Assembly: GCA_039980135.1 (NCBI GenBank) | Contig: JBDXCV010000002.1 | Location: 1-64,000 of the forward strand | Length of the DNA: 64,000 nucleotides | Reading direction: 5' to 3' | Origin: Alphaproteobacteria bacterium | Lineage (GTDB): Bacteria > Pseudomonadota > Alphaproteobacteria > UBA6615 | In this document: piece by piece, positions 17,093 to 25,882 of the stretch | Layout: each line of letters starts with the position of its first letter | How positions within the stretch are numbered: the first letter of the stretch is position 1 | Made by a program: the position numbers and the translations under genes | Notes under the pieces: generated by a model | What the model saw: only the letters and a program-made list of their open reading frames with translations | The model's database searches: none | What the model was told of the DNA's origin: nothing

Positions 17093-17177
17093 GACCGAAA
17101 AACCCCGGTTTTCAGGGGATGTTCGTGGGTCCGCGCGCATCGGGCACGGCAAGAATGGTCGGATGAGGCCGTGACAC

Positions 17178-17194
17178 CCGGCAAAGTCTGCCGG
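17178..17194. promoter_or_regulatory. Inverted repeat upstream of flgF sigma-54 promoter
   Basis: CCGGCAAAGTCTGCCGG has 6-bp arms with a 5-base centre. It lies about 85 bp upstream of the -24 element, matching the layout at the two flagellin promoters. Inferred FlbD-type activator site. It is also about 115 bp from the divergent fliL start, so it might act on that operon as well. Confidence 0.6.
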
Positions 17195-17218
17195 ATTTGG
17201 AGACGATTCCGGGCCACC

Positions 17219-17234
17219 TCAACAGATTGTTAAC
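17219..17234 (+). promoter_or_regulatory. CtrA-like site before fliL
   Basis: TCAACAGATTGTTAAC fits TTAA-N7-TTAAC with one mismatch in the left half. It lies about 75 bp upstream of fliL. In Caulobacter the fliL-fliM operon is a CtrA-dependent early operon. Confidence 0.5.
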
Positions 17235-17309
17235 CAGACTGGCCATAGATTGCCGGGGTCAGGGCCATTCATAGGTGGATGGCCCCCAATCGCCCGGAAG
17301 CATTGCACA

Positions 17310-17858
17310 ATGGCCGAAGAAGAGACGAACGAAGACGACGGCGCCGACATCGACGCGGCAGGTGATGAGGATTTCGACGACGAGGGCGGACCCCGGAAGT
17401 CGAAAAAGAAGAAACTCATCATGATCGCGCTGCCGGTGCTGCTCCTTTTGATCGGGGGCGGCGCGTTCATGACCGGCATGTTCGATTCGGTTTTGGGCGG
17501 CGGTGATGAGCATGCCGAGGAAGCGGTCGAGGAACATGACAAGGCCGAAGCGAATTCGGTTTACTACGAACTGCCCCAGATGCTGGTGAATCTGAACAGC
17601 CCCGGGCGGCGCTCGAATTTCCTGAAAATCATCGTTTCGCTTGAACTCACGGATGCCCACGACATCGAGAAGCTCGAATCCTCGATGCCGCGGATCGTTG
17701 ACAATTTCCAGGTCTATCTCCGCGAACTGCGGGTCGAGGATCTGCGTGGTTCGGCCGGCATATACCGCTTGCGCGAGGAACTGCTGTTCCGCGTCAACGC
17801 AGCGGTGCGTCCGGCCCGGGTCACCGACGTGCTGTTCAAGGAAATGCTCGTTCAATAA
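17310..17858 (+). CDS. fliL: Flagellar basal-body associated protein FliL
   Basis: FliL is an inner-membrane protein around the stators. The 182-residue form starting MAEEETNEDD is chosen; the longer frame from 17250 adds an unlikely N-terminus. An acidic cytoplasmic tail and basic KSKKKK precede one membrane segment (about residues 36-58), followed by a periplasmic domain with YYELPQMLVNLNSPGRRSNFLKI and C-terminal RVTDVLFKEMLVQ. First gene of a seven-gene motor operon; fliM follows within 20 bp. Confidence 0.94.
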   Translation: MAEEETNEDDGADIDAAGDEDFDDEGGPRKSKKKKLIMIALPVLLLLIGGGAFMTGMFDSVLGGGDEHAEEAVEEHDKAEANSVYYELPQMLVNLNSPGRRSNFLKIIVSLELTDAHDIEKLESSMPRIVDNFQVYLRELRVEDLRGSAGIYRLREELLFRVNAAVRPARVTDVLFKEMLVQ

Positions 17859-17873
17859 CTGTTTGTAGGTGCA

Positions 17874-18935
17874 GTGGTGAGTTTGGAAGATACTGAAGAC
17901 AACGCATTGAGCGACGAAGCAGCTGCCGCCCCGCCGATGGCGGCGGAGGACGGCGACGACGAGACGGGCAATCGCGTCCTGGATCAGGACGAGATCGACA
18001 GTCTTCTCGGTTTCGACGGCTATGACGGCGAGAATGAAGACGACGGTATTTCCGTTCTCATCAATTCCGCGCTCGTCAATTATGAACGCCTGCCGATGCT
18101 CGAGGTCGTCTACGATCGCCTCGTTCGATTGATGACCACGAGCCTGCGCAACTTCACATCCGACAATGTGGAAGTGTCGATCGACTCCATCCAGTCGATC
18201 CGGTTTGGCGACTATCTGAATTCCATTCCGCTGCCCGCCATGCTCGGCGTGTTCCGCGCAGAGGAGTGGGACAATTACGGTCTCCTGACCGTCGACAGCT
18301 CCCTGATTTACTCGACCGTGGATGTGCTTCTCGGCGGGCGCCGCGGCACCGCCGCGATGCGGATCGAAGGTCGGCCCTACACGACCATCGAACGCAATCT
18401 GGTGGAGCGGATGATCAACGTGGTCCTGGTGGACCTCTCGGCCGCGTTCGATCCGCTGGCACCGATCAATTTTCGGCTCGACCGGCTCGAGACAAACCCC
18501 CGGTTCGCGACGATCGGCCGGCCGGCGAACGCCGGCATCATTACGCGATTGCGGATCGATATGGAGGACCGTGGCGGCAAGCTCGAACTGATGCTGCCCT
18601 ATGCGACCCTCGAGCCCGTTCGTGACGTATTGCTGCAGATGTTCATGGGCGAAAAATTCGGCCGGGATTCGATCTGGGAGAACCATCTCGCATCCGAACT
18701 CTGGCAGACCGACGTCCCGCTGCGCGCGGTGCTCGACGAGCAGACGATCTCGCTCAACGAGGCCTTGAATCTGAAGAAGGGGCAGCATTTGCCGCTGAAT
18801 ACCGGCCCCGATTCCGAAATCAAACTCTATTGCGGCGAGGTGCCGATGTTCAGTGGCCGGATCGGTCGCAAGGGCAACATGGTCGCGGTCCAGGTCGAGG
18901 AACGCATGGCTGCAGCCGAGGAAATTGTCGAATGA
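17874..18935 (+). CDS. fliM: Flagellar motor switch protein FliM
   Basis: FliM is the C-ring switch protein that binds CheY-P. The 353-residue protein has the CheY-binding motif LDQDEIDSLLG (about residues 36-46) after an acidic N-terminal tail, a middle CheC-like domain, and a C-terminal SpoA domain (about 270-345). The start is GTG, either of two adjacent GTG codons, preceded by TAGGTG; ATG is not available. It overlaps the next gene by 4 bp. Confidence 0.96.
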   Translation: MVSLEDTEDNALSDEAAAAPPMAAEDGDDETGNRVLDQDEIDSLLGFDGYDGENEDDGISVLINSALVNYERLPMLEVVYDRLVRLMTTSLRNFTSDNVEVSIDSIQSIRFGDYLNSIPLPAMLGVFRAEEWDNYGLLTVDSSLIYSTVDVLLGGRRGTAAMRIEGRPYTTIERNLVERMINVVLVDLSAAFDPLAPINFRLDRLETNPRFATIGRPANAGIITRLRIDMEDRGGKLELMLPYATLEPVRDVLLQMFMGEKFGRDSIWENHLASELWQTDVPLRAVLDEQTISLNEALNLKKGQHLPLNTGPDSEIKLYCGEVPMFSGRIGRKGNMVAVQVEERMAAAEEIVE

Positions 18936-19498
18936 GTGTCGCCATAATGCTGGACGTTGTTGTCGCCGCACTCCTGATCGCAACGATCACCTACGCTGTC
19001 ATCCTGAACCGGAAGCTGGGTCGCATGCGTCTCGACCGCAGCGGGTTCGAGAAAATGCTCAAACAGTTCGTTGCCGCGACGGAGCGTGCGGAAAGCGGGG
19101 TGGCCCTGCTGCAGCGTGTGGCCGATGCCAGCGCTTCCGAGCTGGATGACAAGCGCGGCTCGACCACGGCGCTTCGTGACGACCTCGAATTTCTGGTCTC
19201 GCGGGCCGAGGCGCAGGCGAGCAAACTCGAAACGCTGATTGCCAGCGGTCGATCGCGCGAATTGAAGCGCGCCGAGACGCCGACATCGAATATGAATCAG
19301 CCGCGCGACGTGCCGCGCAAGACGCGCGCGCCCGGCGACGATCCGGAAGCACGGTATCTTTTCGAGCCTTCCGAGGAAGCGCTGGCCCCCGCCGAGCATG
19401 CGTTCGACGAATCCGGCGACGCAGAGGCCGTCGACAAGACCCCGGCCTGGCTGGCCTCCGCCCGCAAGATGGCCGGTGTCGACGAGGTGCTGCGCTGA
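18932..19498 (+). CDS. DUF6468-type flagellar-operon membrane protein
   Basis: A 188-residue protein with one N-terminal membrane segment (about residues 5-25, LDVVVAALLIATITYAVIL), then a basic stretch (NRKLGRMRLDRS), a helical probable coiled coil (about 40-105) and an acidic, likely disordered C-terminal half. It ends PAWLASARKMAGVDEVLR. This pattern next to fliM fits DUF6468, a family of unknown function found in alphaproteobacterial flagellar operons. The start overlaps the fliM stop (ATGA), and its stop shares a base with the motE start. The family name is from memory; the role is unknown. Confidence 0.78.
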   Translation: MSVAIMLDVVVAALLIATITYAVILNRKLGRMRLDRSGFEKMLKQFVAATERAESGVALLQRVADASASELDDKRGSTTALRDDLEFLVSRAEAQASKLETLIASGRSRELKRAETPTSNMNQPRDVPRKTRAPGDDPEARYLFEPSEEALAPAEHAFDESGDAEAVDKTPAWLASARKMAGVDEVLR

Positions 19499-20166
19499 TG
19501 GGTCGTCTGATCGGAAAGTTTCTTCGGGCCGTTCGCCTGCTGCCCGTCCTGGTGGTGGCGTCGGTGTTGCTGCTGACCGTACGCGCGGGTGAGTTCGCCG
19601 GCGGTATCGAACTCGGCGGTACCACGGTGGCGCTTGCGGAAACCAAGAGCGAGGCGCCTGCGAAACCGGCCGCGGCGCCCGCGGCGCGTGCTCCGGAGCC
19701 GGTGGACGACGATTCCTTCGATCCCGTCACCCGGTTCACAGATGAGGAACTCGAGATTCTGCAGGATCTCGCGAAACGCCGGCAGGAATTGATCGCGCGC
19801 GAAGACGAGATAGATTCCCGCAATCGCCTTCTGGACGCGGCCGAGGCCCGGATCGATACGCGAATCACCGAGTTGCAGGAGATCCGCAACGCGATCGAGG
19901 CGCTCGTGCGTCAGTACGACAAACAGGAACAGGCCGAGCTGGAAAGCGTCGTCAAGATTTACGAGACGATGAAGCCGAAGGATGCGGCCCGCATTCTCGG
20001 CGAGCTCGAACTGACGACCCTGCTGGGCATCATGGAGCGCATGAACACCCGGAAAACCGCCCCGATCCTGGCGGCGATGCAGCCCGAACGCGCACGCGAA
20101 GTGACGGAAGAACTGGCCCGGCGCAAGACCGTCGACTTGTCGTCGCCGCGCGCCGTGGGCGGCTAG
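19498..20166 (+). CDS. motE: MotE-like flagellar motility protein
   Basis: A 222-residue exported or membrane-anchored protein. It has an N-terminal hydrophobic segment (about 8-29), a Pro/Ala linker, a long coiled coil (about 80-145, TDEELEILQDLAKRRQELI...) and a C-terminal MgtE-N-like helical domain with YETMKPKDAARILGELE and MNTRKTAPILAAMQPERA. This architecture is that of MotE, the periplasmic chaperone of the MotC stator component in rhizobia. No MotC is recognised here, but the large periplasmic protein three genes downstream may take a related place. Confidence 0.85.
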   Translation: MGRLIGKFLRAVRLLPVLVVASVLLLTVRAGEFAGGIELGGTTVALAETKSEAPAKPAAAPAARAPEPVDDDSFDPVTRFTDEELEILQDLAKRRQELIAREDEIDSRNRLLDAAEARIDTRITELQEIRNAIEALVRQYDKQEQAELESVVKIYETMKPKDAARILGELELTTLLGIMERMNTRKTAPILAAMQPERAREVTEELARRKTVDLSSPRAVGG

Positions 20167-20209
20167 GGCATTCCGGCCCGCTGCCGGACATCATTCGTGA
20201 ACGGACCGA

Positions 20210-20914
20210 ATGGCGACATCGAACACAACTGAGATTTCCGAAGGACCGGCCATCGCCGCGCCGCGCCGCGGTTCGCGTGGCGGTCCGTCGGGCGTGATGT
20301 CGATGTTGTCCATCTTCCTGTTGTTGCTGGCATTCTTTGTCATGCTCAACACCCTGGCGCAGTTCGAGACGACCAAGACCCGCGCGGTGATCGGCAGCCT
20401 GAATGCCACGTTCAATATTGGCAATCCGTCGGGCCCCGAGCATGAGTTCGGGTCATTCGTCGGCCGCGTCGGGGCCGCGAGCCAGGTGCAGGCCGAGCTG
20501 AATCAGCTCTTGCGCACGCTGTTCGGGGTCGGTCGCTACGAACTCATCCGTCTCGGCAATGTCGTCGTTCTGGATATCGATGCGGACGCGTTGTTCACCC
20601 GCGCGGCCAGACCGTCCCCGGCGCTGCTTGTGTTCGCGAACCGCATCACCGGGCGTGTCCTGCCGCCGCCGCCCGGCACGCGCCTCAATCTCGAAGTCAC
20701 GACCTACCGCGGCGTGGGGAGTCTCGATGGCGCCGACCTCAAGACAATCAACGTCGCGACCCGCCGTGCCGGCGCAATCGTTCGCGGGTTCGAGCGCGTC
20801 GGCTTCGAGGCCGATCAATTGGTCGCCGGCCTGGCCGAAGGCAGCCCGAGAAAAATTCGCATCGAGTTTCGCGTCACCGATCTGCTCTCGCGGACCCGCG
20901 GGGTATCACCGTGA
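20210..20914 (+). CDS. MotB-like protein lacking the ion-channel aspartate
   Basis: A 234-residue protein with a MotB-like layout: basic cytoplasmic N-terminus, one membrane segment (about residues 29-50, including LLAFFVMLNTLA) and a periplasmic domain with loose OmpA-like character. Aligned with the next gene on AFFV, the position of the proton-binding Asp is Ser (about residue 34). The C-terminal OmpA signature (RRVDI) is not seen, only IRIEFRVTDLL. It may be a non-conducting partner of the next gene product. Overlaps it by 4 bp. Confidence 0.75.
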   Translation: MATSNTTEISEGPAIAAPRRGSRGGPSGVMSMLSIFLLLLAFFVMLNTLAQFETTKTRAVIGSLNATFNIGNPSGPEHEFGSFVGRVGAASQVQAELNQLLRTLFGVGRYELIRLGNVVVLDIDADALFTRAARPSPALLVFANRITGRVLPPPPGTRLNLEVTTYRGVGSLDGADLKTINVATRRAGAIVRGFERVGFEADQLVAGLAEGSPRKIRIEFRVTDLLSRTRGVSP

Positions 20915-21660
20915 GCGCGACGGAAACCGCCCCAACGATCGTCGGCCGTCCGATGACGGCGGCCCGAAAGAAGCCGGCCGGCCAGCCACCCCAGTGGCTC
21001 GTTACGTTTGCCGATCTGGCAGCCGTTCTGGTCGCGTTTTTCGTCCTGATGTTCTCAATGTCCGAGGTGGATACCGATCGTTGGAATGGCGCAGTGGATG
21101 CCCTCGACCGTCAGTTCGATCTCACCCGGGTGGCCGAAAAGGCGAAGCCGGCCGCGGAGCAGAACATCACGCAGCTTGTGGCCGAAGATGGGCTCGATCT
21201 GGGTTACTTGCGGCGGATTCTTGCCGGCCATGTGGCGGAAGAGCCGATCCTCGAAGGCGCGCGGTTGCGGGTTGCCGACGGGTCGCTGATCGTCACGCTC
21301 CCGGCCGGACTGTTGTTTGAAAGCGGCGGTTCGCGGATCGGGGCCGATGGGCGGCGCTCGGTCTTCGTCCTCGCCGGCGTACTGGGGCGTATCAAGAACG
21401 ATATCGAAGTCGTCGGTCATGCCGATCCGCGTCTCGTGCGCGACGGTGGCAATGACACCAACTGGGAATTGTCGCTCGCCCGCGCGGCGTCCGTGGCGCG
21501 CGCGCTCAACGCCGCAGGGGTATCGCGGACAATTCGTGTCGCCGGGGCGGGGGCGGGGCGCTTCGACGACATTGATCCCGATCTGCCGGCGGCCCGGCGG
21601 CTGGAACTGGCGCGCCGTGTCGACATCGTCGTCCGGGATCGGTTCGGAGGTTTGAAATGA
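20911..21660 (+). CDS. MotB-family protein with OmpA-like domain
   Basis: A 249-residue stator-type protein. The membrane segment WLVTFADLAAVLVAFFVLMFS (about residues 29-49) keeps the conserved Asp35 that carries ions through the stator in MotB. The C-terminal OmpA-like domain (about 120-245) shows VVGHADPR, NWELSLARAASVARAL and ARRVDIVV, giving the Asp and Arg that bind peptidoglycan. No MotA homologue is in the window, so whether this is the main MotB or an accessory stator part is open. Start and stop both overlap neighbours (ATGA). Confidence 0.85.
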   Translation: MSATETAPTIVGRPMTAARKKPAGQPPQWLVTFADLAAVLVAFFVLMFSMSEVDTDRWNGAVDALDRQFDLTRVAEKAKPAAEQNITQLVAEDGLDLGYLRRILAGHVAEEPILEGARLRVADGSLIVTLPAGLLFESGGSRIGADGRRSVFVLAGVLGRIKNDIEVVGHADPRLVRDGGNDTNWELSLARAASVARALNAAGVSRTIRVAGAGAGRFDDIDPDLPAARRLELARRVDIVVRDRFGGLK

Positions 21661-24600
21661 CGCGTTGGATGAAAACCCATCGACTGATGAACAGGTCCCG
21701 TCGAAATGTGCGGGGATTCTGGGTCGGGCTCGTCATCGCGGGCGCGCTCCTCGTGACGCCTTTGACCGCCCTTGCCACGGACGCCGTGACGGTGCGCGCC
21801 GGTGAGCATCCCGGCTTCGGCCGCATCGTGCTCGACCTTCCGCGCGCGATCGACTACGAGGCCCGGGCCGACGGAGACCGGATCGAAATCAAGTTCGACA
21901 CGCCGATCGAGGCCGCGTTCGACGATGTATCGCGGGTCCTGGGCGACTATGTGCAGGCGATCTCACTGGAAGGCGGCAACACCATCGTCGCCACCCTGAC
22001 CGGGCCGCATCGGATGCGGGACTTCATCAATGAAGGTTCGGTCGTGATCGACCTCCGGAAGGTCGCGCCTTCGGCCGCCGGTCGGGACATCCCCGAAGTC
22101 GCGACCCGCTTCGGCCGCCACGCGAATTTCACGCGCCTGGTGTTCGACTGGTCGTCGAATGTGGGCTACCGGGTCGACAACCGAAACGGCGACGTGACGA
22201 TGCGGTTCAGCCGGGCCGCCGATATACGTTTCAAGCCCGCAGATGTCCGCGCCGCGCGCGGCTTCGCATCCGCATCGGCCGTGCCCGATTCCGCGAACGC
22301 CACGATCGTGCATCTCGATGTCACCGGGCGCATCCGCCATTTCCGCGACGGGCTCAAGGTCGTGGTCGATGTGTTCGACACGCCCCGGCCGGCAACGCAG
22401 ACCGCCGCCGCGGCGCCCACGGAGACTCCGTCGAAGGCGCCAGCGCAGGCATCATCGCGGGCACAGACACCCCCGCCCGTGCCGCCGGCACAGGCGGTTG
22501 CAGCACCGACCGGGCCGGTCTCGCTGATCTCCGATGCGAACGCGGTCAGTGCGGACCGAGCCCCGCAAGCGAACTCGGAACCTGATCCCGTGATCCAGAC
22601 GACCGCGCTGGCTGCGATACAGGGCACGGACACGCCACAGGCTGTTTCCGCACCGCTGGACCTGCGCCCGCCGGCGATGGTTCCTGCGCCGCGAACCCTC
22701 GATCGTCTGGCCGACAACGTCGCCGCGCTCGAAATCAAAGTCGAAGCCGAACTCGATGGCGCGCTCATTCGTTTTCCGTTTATTTCGCCGACCGGCGCCG
22801 CCCTGTTTCGGCGCGGCGGACGCCTTTGGATCGTGTTTGATCGCGTCGCGCGGATCGACACGGAACGAATCATGTCTGTGGCCGGTGAATTCGTGCACGA
22901 TGTCGAGCAGGTGCCGCATGAGCGCGCGACGATACTCCGCCTGACGACGATCCCCGGCTTCAATGCCTTGAGCGTGCGCGACGGCAACGAGTGGGAAATC
23001 GTCCTGGCGCCGCAGCTGTTGAAGCCCGAAATCCCGATGAACGTGATGGCCAATATCGGCAGCGTACCGTCCGTTACCGTTGGGCCCACGGTGCCCGGAA
23101 TTCCGGTCAGTATCGTCGATCCTGAAGTCGGCGATGCGATCCATGTGATCCCGGTGCGCCAGACGGGCGACGGGGTCGCGCGGCGCCATTCTTTCCCGGA
23201 TTTCCGGTTGCTGGTTTCCATCCAGGGCGTCGCGATTGTGCCGGTCTCCGACCGCGTCGATGTGCGCGCGGGCGACGACCGGGTCATCGTCACTGCCGGC
23301 GGCGGGTTGCGTCTGACGGAGGCTGCCGCGCGCACACGTGTGCTTGCCGACGGCCCCGACGACGATATCGAGCGCCTGTTCCGCTTCGTCGAGTGGCGCC
23401 ATGCCGAGCTCGGTGAGTTCGCGGCATCCGAACGTGAGTTGCTGGCGCAGGTCGGCAAGGCGGAGCCCGCGGACCGCAACACCGCCCGGCTTGAACTGGC
23501 GCGATTCTACGTGGCTTACGGTCTCGCGGACCGGGCGATCGGCCTGATCGACGTGATGGTCGGCGAGGCGCCCGAGTTGGAGCGGGTCCCGACCCTGCGC
23601 GCGTTGCGCGGCGCCGCCCGTTTCGTGATGGGCGATGTCGCCGGGGCCGAGCGGGATCTGTTCGATCGCGAGCTTGATCTGGAGCCGGAGCTGGAACTTT
23701 GGCGGACCGCCATCCGCGGCGCCCAGGGCGATACGCTCAACGCCTCGATCGAAATGCAGACAGCCGAGCGGTTCGTTCAGGACTACCCCGATTCACTGCG
23801 CACACGGTTCGGGTTTCTGGGCGCCGAACTGTCGCTCGCGGCACACGACCCGGTGGCCAGCGAATTCTGGCTCGAGGTCATCGGCGAAGCCGACCTGACC
23901 CCCGCCGAGATCGATCGTCGCCGTGTCCTGCAGGCCGGGATTGCCGCCCAGAATGGCGAAGTCGATACCGCGATCGCGCTGTATGACCGGACGATCAACG
24001 GCCGCGATCGGCTGAGCCGCGCGCTGGCCGTGCTGGAGAAGACCGAGCTGCTGCTGTCGGAAGAAGACATGTCGCCGGCGGAAGCCGTCGAGGCTCTGGA
24101 CAGCCTGCGTTACGTGTGGCGCGGGGATACGCTTGAATTCCGTATCCTGCGCCGGCTCGGGCAACTCGAGCTGGCGGCCGGCGACTACCGCGACGGCCTG
24201 CGCACCCTGAAGCGCGCGGCGAGCAATTTCCCCGAACATCCCCTGGCGCCACTCCTGGCCGACGAGATGCGCATGCTGTTCGAACGGCTCTATCTCGAAG
24301 GCGAGGCCGACGAGCTTGCGCCGATCACCGCGATCGCCCTGTTCAACGAGTTTCGCGAGCTGGCACCGGCCGGCGCTGCGGGCGACGCCATGATCCGGCG
24401 GCTGGCCGACCGCCTGGTTGCCGTCGATCTGCTGGATCAGGCCGCCGAACTGCTGGCCCATCAGGTCGAGTTCCGCCTCGTGGGTGTCGAAAAGGCGGAG
24501 ATCGGGGTTCGTCTGGCGATGGTGCAATTGCTCAACCGTAAACCGGAGCTGGCGCTCGAGGCGCTCGAACAAAGCGAGGTGGGCGGGCTCCCGGACGCGC

Positions 24601-25091
24601 TGATGAAGGAACGCCAGGTTGCCGTGTCACGCGCCCGCACCCTGCTGGGCGAGTATGGCCCCGCGCTGGCGTGGCTGGATGGCCTGGATGGCGAGGAAGT
24701 CGATCTGCTGCGCGCCGAAATTCACTGGCGGTCCCAGGACTGGAAGGCCGCCGCGCGGGTCCTGACGCGGCTCGCCGGCCCGCTGCCGGGCCCGGACGAA
24801 ACCCTTGGTCCCGAACAAAGCCGCCACGTGATGAACCGCGCCGTGGCGCTGGCGCTGGCGGGCGAATCGAACCGCCTGACCGCGCTCGCCACGACCCATG
24901 GGGCGGCGATGGCGGGAACCCCTTTCGGCGCGGACTTCCGGGTTCTCACCGCGGTGGAAACCGCCCCGCGCGACTTCGCCGAAGTCCTCAAGCGCGTCGC
25001 CAAGGTGGATGAACTCCAGGCCTTCATGGACAGCTACCGGGCCCGCCTCGCGGCAGCCTCGGATGGATCCCCGGCAACCACCGGTTCGTGA
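21657..25091 (+). CDS. Large periplasmic TPR protein of the motor operon
   Basis: I do not recognise a named family for this 1144-residue protein. An N-terminal basic segment and signal-like helix (about 20-42, ending ALA-TD) suggest export. Then come beta-rich AMIN-like repeats (about 43-240), a Pro/Ala/Thr-rich linker (about 245-335), another beta region (about 350-550) and a long helical TPR-like solenoid (about 575-1125). It overlaps the MotB-family gene by 4 bp and ends the operon, so it is likely made with the stator proteins. A periplasmic scaffold for motor or stator assembly is a fair guess. Confidence 0.8.
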   Translation: MTRWMKTHRLMNRSRRNVRGFWVGLVIAGALLVTPLTALATDAVTVRAGEHPGFGRIVLDLPRAIDYEARADGDRIEIKFDTPIEAAFDDVSRVLGDYVQAISLEGGNTIVATLTGPHRMRDFINEGSVVIDLRKVAPSAAGRDIPEVATRFGRHANFTRLVFDWSSNVGYRVDNRNGDVTMRFSRAADIRFKPADVRAARGFASASAVPDSANATIVHLDVTGRIRHFRDGLKVVVDVFDTPRPATQTAAAAPTETPSKAPAQASSRAQTPPPVPPAQAVAAPTGPVSLISDANAVSADRAPQANSEPDPVIQTTALAAIQGTDTPQAVSAPLDLRPPAMVPAPRTLDRLADNVAALEIKVEAELDGALIRFPFISPTGAALFRRGGRLWIVFDRVARIDTERIMSVAGEFVHDVEQVPHERATILRLTTIPGFNALSVRDGNEWEIVLAPQLLKPEIPMNVMANIGSVPSVTVGPTVPGIPVSIVDPEVGDAIHVIPVRQTGDGVARRHSFPDFRLLVSIQGVAIVPVSDRVDVRAGDDRVIVTAGGGLRLTEAAARTRVLADGPDDDIERLFRFVEWRHAELGEFAASERELLAQVGKAEPADRNTARLELARFYVAYGLADRAIGLIDVMVGEAPELERVPTLRALRGAARFVMGDVAGAERDLFDRELDLEPELELWRTAIRGAQGDTLNASIEMQTAERFVQDYPDSLRTRFGFLGAELSLAAHDPVASEFWLEVIGEADLTPAEIDRRRVLQAGIAAQNGEVDTAIALYDRTINGRDRLSRALAVLEKTELLLSEEDMSPAEAVEALDSLRYVWRGDTLEFRILRRLGQLELAAGDYRDGLRTLKRAASNFPEHPLAPLLADEMRMLFERLYLEGEADELAPITAIALFNEFRELAPAGAAGDAMIRRLADRLVAVDLLDQAAELLAHQVEFRLVGVEKAEIGVRLAMVQLLNRKPELALEALEQSEVGGLPDALMKERQVAVSRARTLLGEYGPALAWLDGLDGEEVDLLRAEIHWRSQDWKAAARVLTRLAGPLPGPDETLGPEQSRHVMNRAVALALAGESNRLTALATTHGAAMAGTPFGADFRVLTAVETAPRDFAEVLKRVAKVDELQAFMDSYRARLAAASDGSPATTGS

Positions 25092-25126
25092 TTTCTGGAT
25101 GGAAGTTGGAAGCTGGCAGTGGGTGG

Positions 25127-25762
25127 TCAGCCGCCGGGCCGGACCAGCGCCGTGACAAATCCCGCCCCGACCAGGAAGCCGGCGCCGATCCGGTTGAGAC
25201 GGCGCAGCATGGGCGGTGAATGAAACCGCGTTCGCATTTCTCCCGCCAGCACAGCCCAGATCACGATATTCACCGCTGCCAGCGTAAGGAACGTCGCCTC
25301 GAGGATGATGAATTGGGGCCAGAGCGGCTGCGCGACATCGACGAATTGGGGTACGAACGCGACGAAAAACACGATGCCCTTGGGATTGAGGGCTGTCACG
25401 ATGTAGGCGTTCGCGAACATGCGAAACCAGCCGCCGGGCGCGGCCCCGGCGGCCCGCCCCGGCGGTGTGGGTGTGTTTGAAGAGGCGCGCCACATTCGGA
25501 TGCCCAGCCAGACGAGGTACGCCGCGCCGGCCAGTTTCAAAGCCGTGAACATCGCCGCCGACGCGGCGAGGATGGCACCGGCTCCGAGCAACGATAAGGT
25601 CATGGCGGTGAAATCCCCCAACGCGACTCCGGGCACCGTGGCCCAGCCCGAGACGCGGCCGCGATTCAGCGCGTAGCTCACGACGAGCATGACCGTGGGG
25701 CCGGGCACCGCGAGCAGGGCGGTGCTGGCCAGCGCAAAGGCGAACCAGAGTTCAAACGACAA
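25127..25762 (-). CDS. LysE/RhtB family amino-acid exporter
   Basis: A 211-residue inner-membrane protein with about six membrane segments and the family N-terminal motif VPGPTVMLVVSYALNRGRVSGWATVPGVALGD (start of that run about residue 19) and LKLAGAAYLVWLGIRMWR. Such proteins export amino acids or homoserine-lactone-like compounds; substrate unknown. It lies downstream of fliP with a gap of about 120 bp and is not functionally related to it. Confidence 0.92.
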   Translation of the reverse strand: MSFELWFAFALASTALLAVPGPTVMLVVSYALNRGRVSGWATVPGVALGDFTAMTLSLLGAGAILAASAAMFTALKLAGAAYLVWLGIRMWRASSNTPTPPGRAAGAAPGGWFRMFANAYIVTALNPKGIVFFVAFVPQFVDVAQPLWPQFIILEATFLTLAAVNIVIWAVLAGEMRTRFHSPPMLRRLNRIGAGFLVGAGFVTALVRPGG

Positions 25763-25882
25763 GGGGCTTCCTTCGGGCAGTTCTATACGGAACCGTCCGA
25801 GATAAGCCGGTTATCGTCGATGTGCAAATTCGGGGATGGCGAATTGGCGCGTGAGCTGAAGGCCGGTACGCAAACAGCCTCG

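Noticed and set aside
17240-17253. Sigma-54-like TGGCC...TTGCC before fliL
   Set aside because: The GG-GC spacing is one base short of the required ten, and the -24 half is imperfect.
17259-18983. 574-codon minus-strand frame opposite fliL/fliM
   Set aside because: fliL and fliM have clear family motifs; the frame is a shadow.
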